In this document: one piece after another, positions 24,487 through 34,200 of the stretch
How the letters are laid out: each line of letters opens with the position of its first letter
How positions within the stretch are numbered: position 1 is the stretch's first letter
NCBI GenBank assembly: GCA_015063165.1
Contig: SUSZ01000004.1
Location: 1-64,000 of the forward strand
DNA length: 64,000 bases
Reading direction: 5' to 3'
From: Thermoplasmata archaeon
GTDB lineage: Archaea; Thermoplasmatota; Thermoplasmata; Methanomassiliicoccales; Methanomethylophilaceae
The notes under the pieces: model-generated
Told to the model about the DNA's origin: nothing
Database searches by the model: none
The model's input: only the letters and a program-made list of their open reading frames with translations
Position numbers and translations under genes: made by a program

Positions 24487-25497
24487 CTAGACCGGAACGT
24501 AGGACCTTCCGGACCTGTAGAACACCAGCGCGAACCACGTCCTCATCATGAGGTAGTACACAGGCGGGAACATGCGCTGGAACAGCCCCTCCATGACGGC
24601 CATCCTGCTCGGGGTCCTCTTGAGCATCTCCCTCTGCTCCTCTCCGCAGGCGTACCTCCCGAAGGTCCTGAACGTGAGATGGCCGGACGACCTTATCCTC
24701 AGGAGGCTGAACCTGGTGCGGAAGAACTCCTCCTCGGGGAACCCTTCGATGTATTTCTCGAGGTTGTCGTACCTGACCAGCTCGGTGAGCCCTCTGCGGT
24801 CCTTGTCCTTCTTGTCGTTGCAGACGGAGCCGGGGGTTATCATGTACTTGTACAGCGGCTTGTAGTCGAAGCACACCTTCTCGGCGTGGAGCAGGGACTT
24901 GTAGGTGAACGAGATGTCCTCGCAGATCCCCTCCTCGAACCTTATGCCGTTCTTCAGGACCATCTCCCTGCGGTAGAGCATCGACCAGGACGCCACAGGG
25001 TACCTCTCCGTGGCTCTGAGCTTCGCCGCGGCTATGCCGTCCATGGCGCATACCTTGTACCTTCTGTCGTCCTCCTCGATCGGGGAGCGGTCGGTGGAGT
25101 ACCTGAAGTTGCATCCGACCACGTCGGCGTTCTCGGAATCGGCGATCCCCATGAGCTCCTCGAGATAATGGAGCGAGGGCTTGTCGTCGACGTCCAGGAA
25201 CCACATGTAGTCCCCCTTCGCACGCTCCAGGCCGTGGTTCTTGGAGCCTCCCAGCTCTCCCACGTCGCGGTACTCGTACACCGTGGCGCGGGGCATCTTG
25301 GCGGCCATCTCCCGGGAGATCTCCAGGGTCTTGTCCTCGCTCCTGTCGGATACGATCAGAAGCACCTCGATGTCCTTGTAGGTCTGCTCCATGGTGTACT
25401 CGCAGATGGACCTGACGAACTCCTCTCCGTTCAGCACGCAGATTATGACGCTGACCCTCGGATGGAATTCTGGCGGCTCCCCCGCGACGTTTGACAT
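24487..25497 (-). CDS. GT2 family glycosyltransferase
   Basis: 336 residues. VSVIICVLNGEEFVRSIC opens the GT-A fold, GGSKNHGLERAKGDYMWFLD and DVDDKP give the nucleotide and D-x-D metal site near residues 85-108, and EEGICEDISFTYK is the acceptor-side acidic motif. The hydrophobic C-terminus (FPPVYYLMMRTWFALVFYR) may touch the membrane. It is the only gene in the window that ends in TAG. Reading through it would run about 645 codons antisense to the HAD gene, so here TAG must act as a stop. It lies 33 bases after the GTPase-like membrane gene. Confidence 0.88.
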   Translation of the reverse strand: MSNVAGEPPEFHPRVSVIICVLNGEEFVRSICEYTMEQTYKDIEVLLIVSDRSEDKTLEISREMAAKMPRATVYEYRDVGELGGSKNHGLERAKGDYMWFLDVDDKPSLHYLEELMGIADSENADVVGCNFRYSTDRSPIEEDDRRYKVCAMDGIAAAKLRATERYPVASWSMLYRREMVLKNGIRFEEGICEDISFTYKSLLHAEKVCFDYKPLYKYMITPGSVCNDKKDKDRRGLTELVRYDNLEKYIEGFPEEEFFRTRFSLLRIRSSGHLTFRTFGRYACGEEQREMLKRTPSRMAVMEGLFQRMFPPVYYLMMRTWFALVFYRSGRSYVPV

Positions 25498-25530
25498 GGG
25501 ACTGCTGACTTGATTGGATGTCGCCGTATA

Positions 25531-26973
25531 TCATCTGTTCGCAATCTCGGACAGCCCGAGGGACTCCGACAGGTCCTTGTCCGAGCTCTCCAGGATCCAG
25601 AGGAACGGATATGCGGCGGTGGCCGAGTTCCTGCCGATGGAGCACACCGAGAAGAAGCGGACGTTCTCGAACACGGTCTCGGCGGTGTTCACGAAGGTCT
25701 CTCCGCCTTTGGAGATGATGTATCCCCTCACGTCGTCGTCCTCGAGGTTGGTGGCGTCCCTTCTGGAGGCCACTATCGCGAGCCTGGACTTGAACACTGT
25801 CCCGGGCCTGGCCCCCTTGATGAGCGCGTACATCCCGTAGAACGTGTTGAACGCCTCGATCACATCGGGGCCGTCCGTCGACCCGAGGCGGGTGGGGTCC
25901 AGCACGAATATCACCCCGTCGACGTACTTGTAGTACTCCTCGAACAGGGTCTTCTCCAGGCTGGGTCTGAACTCGCTCCCGGCGATGTCGTTTATCACCA
26001 GCTCGGTCTCGTGCGTCCCGATCGGCTTGAAGAACATGCACTGGGACAGCTTCTCCTTGGACTCGGTGGAGTTGACCACGTCCTTGGAGGCCCTGGCTTC
26101 GGCCGAGATGTCCTCGGTGGCGGTCTGGGCGGGTATCCCGGCCTTCTTCGCCCTGGTCAGAAGGCTGTCCACCCCTGCGAGCATGAGCGTCGTCTTCCCG
26201 GAGCCCACCGCTCCCGCCATGGCTATGCACACGGGACGGGCCTCCTGGGTCTCGATGGGCTCCATGCAGTACGGGCACCTGGTCTTCAGGTCGGTCCTGC
26301 TTCCGGCCGTGCAGGGCACCTCGTCCCCGTTGTTGCAGGTCTGGGTCTTTATCCCGTATATCCCGGGAACAGGGTAGTCCAGGATGAGCCCGCATGCGCA
26401 GACGACCTGGGGGCGGGCGAAGTCCCTCTTGCAGTGGGGGCAGATCCCGAACCCGGTGCTCTCCCTGTAGGCGAGCCTCTCCTTCTTGACGGCCGAAGAG
26501 ATCTTCGCGGAGACTATGAGCCTGGCTGCTATGAACGGTACTATCAGGGTCACGGTCAGCATGATGGACCAGACGGCGTAGAACGGAAGCAGGACGACAG
26601 GGATGACGACGAGGGCCTTGCTCTTCTTCCAGGCGGAGGTGATGAGCCCCCACGGAGCGAATATCCCGCGCAGGAACGCGTTGGGCCTGTGGGTCCAGAG
26701 GTACTGGACAGGATTCGTCCTGCCCATCACGTCCAGAGGCTCGCTGGTGAACATCCCCCACACGGAGAGCGCGATGCCGCCCAGGGCGACAGCGAAATTG
26801 ACAGGCAGAGGGGCCACGAAGCCGCTGTAGGGCCCGTGGATGGTGGCGATCCCAGGGATGACCGTGCCCGCGTCGCCTTCGAAGCTGAGCACCGTCAGCA
26901 CGAACGCTAAGGCGGTGTACGCCATGGCGACGCCGTAGACCGCTCCGACGATCGTCTTGTTCGTTCCGTTCAT
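25531..26973 (-). CDS. Membrane protein with zinc ribbons and GTPase-like P-loop domain
   Basis: 480 residues. Hydrophobic spans near 8-32, 50-75 and 115-150, then two zinc ribbons (CPHC with CACG; CPYC further on), then a P-loop domain: CIAMAGAVGSGKTTLM (Walker A, near 252), ELVINDIAGSEFRPS (G3-like D-x-A-G) and DGVIFVLDPTRLG. This resembles the double-GTPase/TRAFAC-type domains found in bacterial conflict and membrane systems. No clear NKxD motif is seen. Membrane-attached, domain facing the cytoplasm is inferred. Function unknown. Confidence 0.7.
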   Translation of the reverse strand: MNGTNKTIVGAVYGVAMAYTALAFVLTVLSFEGDAGTVIPGIATIHGPYSGFVAPLPVNFAVALGGIALSVWGMFTSEPLDVMGRTNPVQYLWTHRPNAFLRGIFAPWGLITSAWKKSKALVVIPVVLLPFYAVWSIMLTVTLIVPFIAARLIVSAKISSAVKKERLAYRESTGFGICPHCKRDFARPQVVCACGLILDYPVPGIYGIKTQTCNNGDEVPCTAGSRTDLKTRCPYCMEPIETQEARPVCIAMAGAVGSGKTTLMLAGVDSLLTRAKKAGIPAQTATEDISAEARASKDVVNSTESKEKLSQCMFFKPIGTHETELVINDIAGSEFRPSLEKTLFEEYYKYVDGVIFVLDPTRLGSTDGPDVIEAFNTFYGMYALIKGARPGTVFKSRLAIVASRRDATNLEDDDVRGYIISKGGETFVNTAETVFENVRFFSVCSIGRNSATAAYPFLWILESSDKDLSESLGLSEIANR

Positions 26974-26995
26974 GGGAGGGGAGTATGTCGATTCA

Positions 26996-27003
26996 TGTTA
27001 AAA
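26996..27003 (-). promoter_or_regulatory. TATA box for GTPase-like gene
   Basis: The minus strand reads TTTTAACA, centred about 26 bases upstream of ATG 26973. The same octamer occurs upstream of the small ORF at 55460. Confidence 0.6.
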
Positions 27004-27056
27004 CAGATGCTAAGGACCAGGGCTTCCGGCGGTGTTCTGAGGACACCTAGACAACA

Positions 27057-27066
27057 GATTTAAGAC
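27057..27066 (+). promoter_or_regulatory. TATA box for BIG2 protein gene
   Basis: GATTTAAGAC is centred about 26 bases before the GTG start at 27088, supporting a leaderless message and that start. Confidence 0.5.
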
Positions 27067-27087
27067 CAGATTGCGATAGTTCCCACG

Positions 27088-30000
27088 GTGTTCTGTTTGA
27101 ACCGTTCCGCCTTAGTCCTGTTGATAGCCGTAGTGGCGGCCTTTTGCCTGTTGCCCGTGATGTTGGACGACGATTCCGATGCCGTAGGGTCAGCCGTCAT
27201 AGGCGGCACTTCGTATCCGTCAGTTGAAGATGCTCTGAATGCAAGTAAATCGGGAGACGTGGTCTATGTCGTCCCGGAAGCGGTCACCGATGGGTCGACG
27301 ACAACGTTGAACGCCTCGCTGTCCTCCGACGCCACGGTCAAGAAAGGGGTCACGCTGGTCGTCCCGTATTCCGAGGTCAGGAACCCCACCGGAACGGCGG
27401 ACGGAGACGGCAACGCCACCGCCAAGATAGCCGGCAACGACCATCGCTACATGGTCTTCACCATCGACAGCAAAGCCACCCTCACAGTGCAGGGAGACTT
27501 CATAGTGGGCGGAATTCTCTCGAAATCCTTCACATTCGACTACCAGGGTCACACCTCCGGCGACTTCGCCCGCCTGTGGCTGGACGGAAGAATCGTGGTG
27601 GCGGACGGGGGTGTCCTCCACTGCTACGGTTCCATCATGGGAGGAGGAACGATCAGCCTCCAGGACGGAGCCGAGCTGTACGAGCCCTTCGTGGTCACCG
27701 ACTACGTCGGAGGGGACCTGGTCTACGTGTCCTGGGAGAAGGGGCAGTCCTTCTTCAACAGGTACGCCTTCCCGAACATCCAGACCAAGCTCACCATGAC
27801 TTCGGGAGCCACCGTGTACGGGATGATCAACCTCTTCGCCAACAAGACCTACAACAAGGCCGTCGAGCCGATAGTCTCCGACAGCGAGGGGTTCATCATC
27901 CTCGACAAGGGCTCCACCCTGACCGCCACATACAACAGGGGTGCCAACCTGACGGCCTATGTCGGCGACCAGACCGAGGCCGAGAAGGAGGACGCCTGGG
28001 CCAGCAACATCTATCCCGACATCGGGAAGAAGATCATCAGGATAACCGGCGGAGCATCGTTCGGGTCCATCTGCCCGGAGGTCCAGGGAAGGTTTGCGAA
28101 TTCGGCCGACACCATCTTCTCCGTGCCCTACAACTTCGACATAACCCTCCAGGACGGGACCTACGCCATCGGCAACGACCTCAGATTCCTTCCCGGATCC
28201 AGGCTGGTCGTGGACAAGACCGCCACCCTCGACGTCGACGCAAAGCTCCTGATGTACGACGGACTGGTGAGCAAGGAGTTCAGGGACAAGTACTATCCCA
28301 CCACCGCCATCCTCGACTACAGGAGCGAATACTACAGCAACATCGCCGTCCTCGTGGTCAACGGGACCATGAACATCAACGGGACGTTCACCGGGCTCAT
28401 CCAGTGCACCAGCGCGGGCGGAACCGTGAACGTCGGAAGCAAGGCGGTCCTCTCGCTGGACGACCAGCCCTTCGGAGCGAAGGGATCTTTCAATGGTGGC
28501 GCCATTCTAGACAACGTGTCGTACATGGATCTCCGCGCCTTCGCGATGGACGCCTACGGCAAGAAGGTAGATCTCGTGGCAGGGAAGACCTACACGTCCA
28601 CCAACGCCTCGAAGCACACGTTGGATTCATTCTCCTGCACCGATCCCGCGACGGGGAAGACCATCACCGTGGATCTCGACCAGGCCGTCACCGGCTCCTG
28701 GTATTCCGGGACCCTTTCCGTCAAGTACAGCCTCAACGGGGGAACCGGAACCGTCCCCACGGATCTCAACAGGTACGAGCCCGGAGCGACCGTCGTGGTC
28801 CTCGGGCAGAACGGCATAACCAAGAGCGGAGCCCAGTTCTCCGGATGGTGCACCAACGCAGCCGGAACCGGGACCACCTATTCCCCGAACCAGACGTTCA
28901 AGATCGCCTCCAACACGACCCTCTACGCCAAGTGGACCGTCCCTGTCAGCGGAATCAACCTCGACAAGAGCGAAGCGTCCCTGGAGAAGGGCGAGACCCT
29001 CACCCTGAAGGCCACCGTCACCCCGGCAGGCGCCGACACCACCGTCAAGTGGTCCACCAGCAACGCCAAGGTGGCTACCGTCAATAACGGAAAGGTCGCC
29101 GCCGTCTCGGCAGGAAAGGCAATCATCACCGCGACCACCACCGACGGCGGATACAAGGCCACATGCGAGGTGACCGTTACTGGATCCATAGAGGTCACCG
29201 GCGTCGCTCTCGACAAGACCTCTGCCGCCATGGAGGTCGGAGACAGCCTCACGCTCAAGGCCACCGTGTCCCCCAGCAACGCCACCGACAAGACCGTGGT
29301 ATGGACCACCAGCAGCTCCAAGGTAGCCACGGTGGACGGAGGCGTCGTCAAGGCGGTCTCCGTCGGAACCGCCACGATAACCGCGACCACCGCCGACGGC
29401 GGCCACAAGGCCTCATGCAAGGTCACCGTCAGCGTTCCGACCATCAAGGTCACCGGAGTGGACCTCGCCTCCTCCAAGGAGACGATCGGGGAAGGAAACA
29501 CCATCGTCCTGGCCTACGAGATAAGCCCCGGCAACGCCACGGACCAGAGCGTCACCTGGACCTCCAGCAACACCAAGGTGGCCACCGTCTCCAACGGAGT
29601 CGTCAAGGGTATCTCCGCAGGAACCGCCACGATAACCATCACCACCACCGACGGATCCTACAAGGACACCTGCGAGATCACCGTCAGGAGCGCCGTTATC
29701 GAGGTCACGGGCATCAGCCTGAACGTGCATGACGTCACCATCGAGGAAGGAGCTTACGCCGCTCTCGTCGCGACCGTCACGCCTTCCAACGCCACCACCA
29801 AATCGGTCGTGTGGTACAGCATGGACACGTCTGTGGCCACCGTGGGCAACGACGGAAACGTCTACGGAGTCGCTCCCGGAACGACATCCGTCAAGGTCTC
29901 CACCGCCGACGGGAAATTCGTCGACGAATGCAAGGTGACCGTCACCGAGATCGATACGCCTGTCGATTCCGTCGCTGTGACCCCCAGCAGCGCCAGCATC

Positions 30001-31071
30001 AACATCGGCTATACGAAGGAGTTCACGTTCAAGGTGTCGCCTTCTGGAGCCGAGTGGAGCACCGTAGCATGGACGTCCTCGGACCCATCCATAGCCAGCG
30101 TCGTCGACGGGAAGGTCACCGGCCTGTCCGAGGGAGAGGTCACGATAACCGTCTCCGTGGACGGGGTGAAGGGCACCAGCACCCTGTCCGTCATAGACCC
30201 GGACGTCCCTGTAACGGGAGTGTCCCTGGACACCTCCGAGGCCTCCGTCAGGGTAGGCGAATCCGTTGTGCTGAAAGCCACCATCACGCCGTCCGACGCT
30301 ACCGACAAGGTTGTCTACTGGACTACAAACGATTCGAACATCGCTACAGTTTCCGACGGAAAGGTCACAGGGGTGTCCGAAGGCATCGCTACCATAACCG
30401 TTCTGACATCCGACGGAGGATACAGTGCGATTTGTACTGTGAACGTCTTCGATGATGAGGTGAAAGTCACCGGAGTCACTCTTGACAAGGAATCCGCATC
30501 CTTCGCCATAGGCGAAACGCTCATTCTGACGGCCACTGTGGAGCCTTCCGACGCTACCGACAAGGATGTCTTCTGGACGACAAGCAACTCCAGCATCGCC
30601 CTCGTCGAGGACGGGGTCGTGACCGGGGTCATCACAGGAAGCGCTGTGATCACCGTCACCACCGAGGACGGAAGCTTCAGCGCCCAGTGCAAGGTCGACG
30701 TCCTTCCCGCCGTGGTCCACGTCACCAGCATCGCCCTCGACAAGACCAAGCTGGTCATGGACAGCGGGGATTCCGCCAGCCTCAAGGCCACCGTGCTGCC
30801 CGCCGAAGCCTCCAACAGGGCCGTCGTCTGGGCGACCAGCGACAAGACCGTGGCGACCGTCTCCGACGGCGTAGTGAAGGCCATAAACGCCGGAACGGCC
30901 ACCATCACGGCCACCACCGAGGACGGCGGACTCGCGGCAACCTGCGCGGTAACTGTCGAGACGCCCTCCTCCGGCGGAGACAACAGCGCTCTGATATACG
31001 CGGTCATAGGCATAGCCGCCATCATGGGCGTGCTGGCCGTCGCGCTGATCTTCAAGAGGAAAACCGCTTGA
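27088..31071 (+). CDS. Secreted, membrane-anchored adhesin-like protein with eight BIG2 repeats
   Basis: 1327 residues, GTG start. A signal peptide spans 1-30 (hydrophobic ALVLLIAVVAAFCLLPVML, then acidic residues). About 30-540 is a beta-rich, probably beta-helical region. Residues about 545-615 are a Listeria-Bacteroides repeat (YSLNGGTGTVPTDLN to NTTLYAKWTV). Eight BIG2 Ig-like repeats follow, each with V-T-G-V-x-L, T-x-A-T-V-x-P, V-x-W-T-(T/S)-S and G-x-A-T-I-T. The C-terminus is SGGDNSALIY, a membrane span, then KRK. It would sit on the outer face of the membrane and bind ligands or host/community surfaces; role inferred. Confidence 0.88.
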   Translation: MFCLNRSALVLLIAVVAAFCLLPVMLDDDSDAVGSAVIGGTSYPSVEDALNASKSGDVVYVVPEAVTDGSTTTLNASLSSDATVKKGVTLVVPYSEVRNPTGTADGDGNATAKIAGNDHRYMVFTIDSKATLTVQGDFIVGGILSKSFTFDYQGHTSGDFARLWLDGRIVVADGGVLHCYGSIMGGGTISLQDGAELYEPFVVTDYVGGDLVYVSWEKGQSFFNRYAFPNIQTKLTMTSGATVYGMINLFANKTYNKAVEPIVSDSEGFIILDKGSTLTATYNRGANLTAYVGDQTEAEKEDAWASNIYPDIGKKIIRITGGASFGSICPEVQGRFANSADTIFSVPYNFDITLQDGTYAIGNDLRFLPGSRLVVDKTATLDVDAKLLMYDGLVSKEFRDKYYPTTAILDYRSEYYSNIAVLVVNGTMNINGTFTGLIQCTSAGGTVNVGSKAVLSLDDQPFGAKGSFNGGAILDNVSYMDLRAFAMDAYGKKVDLVAGKTYTSTNASKHTLDSFSCTDPATGKTITVDLDQAVTGSWYSGTLSVKYSLNGGTGTVPTDLNRYEPGATVVVLGQNGITKSGAQFSGWCTNAAGTGTTYSPNQTFKIASNTTLYAKWTVPVSGINLDKSEASLEKGETLTLKATVTPAGADTTVKWSTSNAKVATVNNGKVAAVSAGKAIITATTTDGGYKATCEVTVTGSIEVTGVALDKTSAAMEVGDSLTLKATVSPSNATDKTVVWTTSSSKVATVDGGVVKAVSVGTATITATTADGGHKASCKVTVSVPTIKVTGVDLASSKETIGEGNTIVLAYEISPGNATDQSVTWTSSNTKVATVSNGVVKGISAGTATITITTTDGSYKDTCEITVRSAVIEVTGISLNVHDVTIEEGAYAALVATVTPSNATTKSVVWYSMDTSVATVGNDGNVYGVAPGTTSVKVSTADGKFVDECKVTVTEIDTPVDSVAVTPSSASINIGYTKEFTFKVSPSGAEWSTVAWTSSDPSIASVVDGKVTGLSEGEVTITVSVDGVKGTSTLSVIDPDVPVTGVSLDTSEASVRVGESVVLKATITPSDATDKVVYWTTNDSNIATVSDGKVTGVSEGIATITVLTSDGGYSAICTVNVFDDEVKVTGVTLDKESASFAIGETLILTATVEPSDATDKDVFWTTSNSSIALVEDGVVTGVITGSAVITVTTEDGSFSAQCKVDVLPAVVHVTSIALDKTKLVMDSGDSASLKATVLPAEASNRAVVWATSDKTVATVSDGVVKAINAGTATITATTEDGGLAATCAVTVETPSSGGDNSALIYAVIGIAAIMGVLAVALIFKRKTA

Positions 31072-31077
31072 GCCATC

Positions 31078-31107
31078 CGGAGGGGAGGAAACGCATCCTC
31101 CCCTCCG
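31078..31107 (+). terminator. Strong hairpin after BIG2 gene
   Basis: A perfect 12-bp stem (CGGAGGGGAGGA and its complement) with a six-base loop starts seven bases after the TGA. The following sequence is moderately T-rich. Confidence 0.6.
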
Positions 31108-31149
31108 TTCCAAGGCCTTTTGAAAACCGTCTTTCCCTCTGCTCCTTTT

Positions 31150-31161
31150 ATTATAAAAATA
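31150..31161 (+). promoter_or_regulatory. TATA box for second BIG2 gene
   Basis: TTATAAAAATAT is the best TATA match in the window. It predicts transcription from near 31182 with a leader of 40-70 bases. Confidence 0.6.
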
Positions 31162-31253
31162 TACGAACCCATACCTTTTATTATGTGACGGCATACTGTG
31201 AGCATCAGAGCCCCGGGGACCGTATGGTTTTCGAGCCTGGTTCAGTGATTCAA

Positions 31254-34200
31254 ATGAAATACAGCAACGTGTTCGTCATCGCCGTGCTGGTATCCGTCTT
31301 CGCTGCAGGCTTCGTCTGCATAGCGGATGACGCCGAAGCAACCCCGTCCAACTCGGGCGAGGCCTTCGTCGAGGATATCAACACGCTACTGAAAGGATCT
31401 ATCGGTGACGACATCGCTCAGGCAACTTATTCTGAGGGTGTCGTCGAGATCCTTGTCGATCCGTCTTACGCTTCGCTTGTCCCTCTCGTCGATACGGCAG
31501 AGCTGAAAGCGAAGGCCCTCCAGACCTTCCTCACTTACGATTCCTTCTACCTGGACGGAGTCTATTACGTCCAGGACGGAACTCCCTATGTGGATGAAGG
31601 CGTCGAAGCCGGACTCCGCATCGCCGGACAGATCCAGCAGACTCTCTGCGTTTCCGAGCCCGGACTCATCACCGTTTACGAGAGCGAATCCTTCCAGATA
31701 GCCAAGGAAGGCTACGGCACCTTCAGTGGACAGATCGTCCTCAAGGTCCTCGCCGATCAGGACGACCTTGATTTCGCAAGGACTGTCAGCGACTACGCAT
31801 ACATCGATCCCGCCACTGGCCACGCATACCTCGAAGTGGTCCTCTACGGAATCGACAGGGACCTCACCATCGCCGAGACCCTCAAAGTCTACAGCCAGTA
31901 CACCGCCGACAGGTTCTTTGGAGCGGAGCACGCAGGCAAGGTCAACATGATCTGCCAGAAGCTCCTCGAGTACCCTGGAGTCGTCAACTCCGCATCCATC
32001 TTCTGGAACACCGACGGCACCGACTACGGGATCGCCATCGCGGACTTCCAGCCTGGAGAGGGTGTCGACGCCTTCCAGAAGCTCGCCAGCGGACTTTACA
32101 ACAGCATGGCCTACGTTGAAGGATTCGTCGACGGATGGGACATGCCCGTCAAGACCTTCCAGGACGCTGTTACCGGAAACTACGTCGTCGATGACGGTGT
32201 CGCAGCCGCCGGATACCACGCCGATGATTCCCATGTTATCACCATCACCGCAGACTTCGATGCCACCATCGTTCCCGGATACTACAACTCCGGAATGGCT
32301 TTCGTCGACGACATGAACAGGTTCTTCGAGAGGCTCTTCCAGAGCGACATTGTGGCATTCGGTACATACAGCGACGAGAACCTTGCGTTCCACTTCGACT
32401 ACAGCTCCGTCTACGACAGGAGCCTCGACATCGAAATCGATGACACTCTCGAGGAGATGGCTGCGACCATCCTCAACTCCTACAGCCTCTTCTCCATCGA
32501 CGGCACCGATTTCGTCGTTGACGGAAAGCCTCAAACCTCCTCCGTCCACAAGCTCCTGTACATCATGGCAGACATGGCTAACGCCGTTCGCAACGCCTCC
32601 CCTGGAGTAGTCAAGATCTACGAGTCCAACGACCTCTCCGTCAAGCATATGCTCTGGCCTCAGTACAACGGCGGAGTCTATCTCACGACCGATCTCGATC
32701 AGTTCACCATCGATGCGGTTAACTACATCGCCAAGTTCATCAGTGTCGACCCCGAGACCCTCACTATCTCGGTCAAGGCCTACGTATACGGACTGGACGA
32801 TACCTACACCGCAGAGGACCTGGCGTTCATCTACAGCCATGTCACCGCCAAGCAGGTCTTCGATGACAGGTTCGTCGATTACATCAACTGGGGCTGCGAG
32901 AACCTCATGGACGAGGGTGCTCCCTATGCGACGTACTTCTCCATCGTTTGGGAAGACAACGCTAACAACATGTACAAGCTCGCTCTGAACGAGTTCACTC
33001 CCGGAGAGGGAAAGGATGCCTTCCAGAAGCTCCTCGCCGGAATCTACAACAGCATGAACCAGAGCCCCGCCGGTTTCGAGAACGGATGGGACGTCCCTGT
33101 CTCGGCTTTCGAAATCGCCGAGAACCGCTACGTCGCCGAGGGATACGGAGTCATGTCCCTTCCGGGATACAGCTCGTTCAGCGTCCCTGTGATCGCTGAC
33201 CTCACCACGCTCGACCGTCCCTACGACATCAACATCGTGGATCCCGAGCACGCCACCATCATCATCGTCCCCAACATCAACCCTATCAAGGTCCCTGTTG
33301 TTGTGATCCCCGATGACGGATACGAGGTCGAGAAGGTCATCGTCGTCATCGACGGAAAGGAGTACGACATCACCGAGACCGGATACTTCGAGCTCACCGG
33401 CGATGCCACCATCTCCGCCGAAGTCAAGCCTACCGGATACGTTCCTGTCGCCGGAGTCAACATCTACGTTGACACGATCACCATGACCGTCGGAGAGAGC
33501 AAGACTGTGCCCTACGCCGTCCTGCCCTCTGACGCCTCCAATAAGGCCGTCACCTGGTCTACCAGCAACAGCAACGTCGCCACCGTCAGCAACGGAATCG
33601 TCACCGGAGTCGCCCCCGGAACCGCGACCATCACCGTCACCACCGTCGACGGAGGATACACCGACACCTGCACTGTCACGGTCAATCCGTACGTGCCTCC
33701 CGTCGTCCACGTCACCGGAGTCACCCTCAACGTAGACTCCCTGACCCTCACTGTTGGAGACGAGGCCACCCTGACCGCTACCGTCGCTCCTTCCAACGCG
33801 ACCAACAAGACCGTCTACTGGTCCACCAGCGATGCTTCCATCGCTACCGTCAGCAACGGAGTCGTCAAGGCCCTCAAGGCTGGAACCGCGACCATCACCG
33901 TCAGGACCGCCGATGGAAACTTCACCGACACCTGTACCGTCACCGTCAAGGCAGCCGTCATCCCCGTCACCGGAGTCACCCTCGACGTAGACTCCCTGAC
34001 CCTCACTGTTGGAGACGAGGCCACCCTGACCGCTACCGTCGCTCCTTCCAACGCGACCAACAAGACCGTCTACTGGTCCACCAGCGATGCTTCCATCGCT
34101 ACCGTCAGCAACGGAGTCGTCAAGGCCCTCAAGGCTGGAACCGCGACCATCACCGTCAGGACCGCCGATGGAAACTTCACCGACACCTGTACCGTCACCG

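Noticed and set aside
24469-24489. Read-through of the GT2 gene's TAG as pyrrolysine
   Set aside because: It would add about 645 residues antisense to the HAD gene, so the TAG is a real stop here.
31386-33710. A 774-codon minus-strand open frame and a similar one at 29413-31194
   Set aside because: Both are antisense to BIG2 protein genes; translations are Gly/Val/Asp-rich mirrors of the sense codons.
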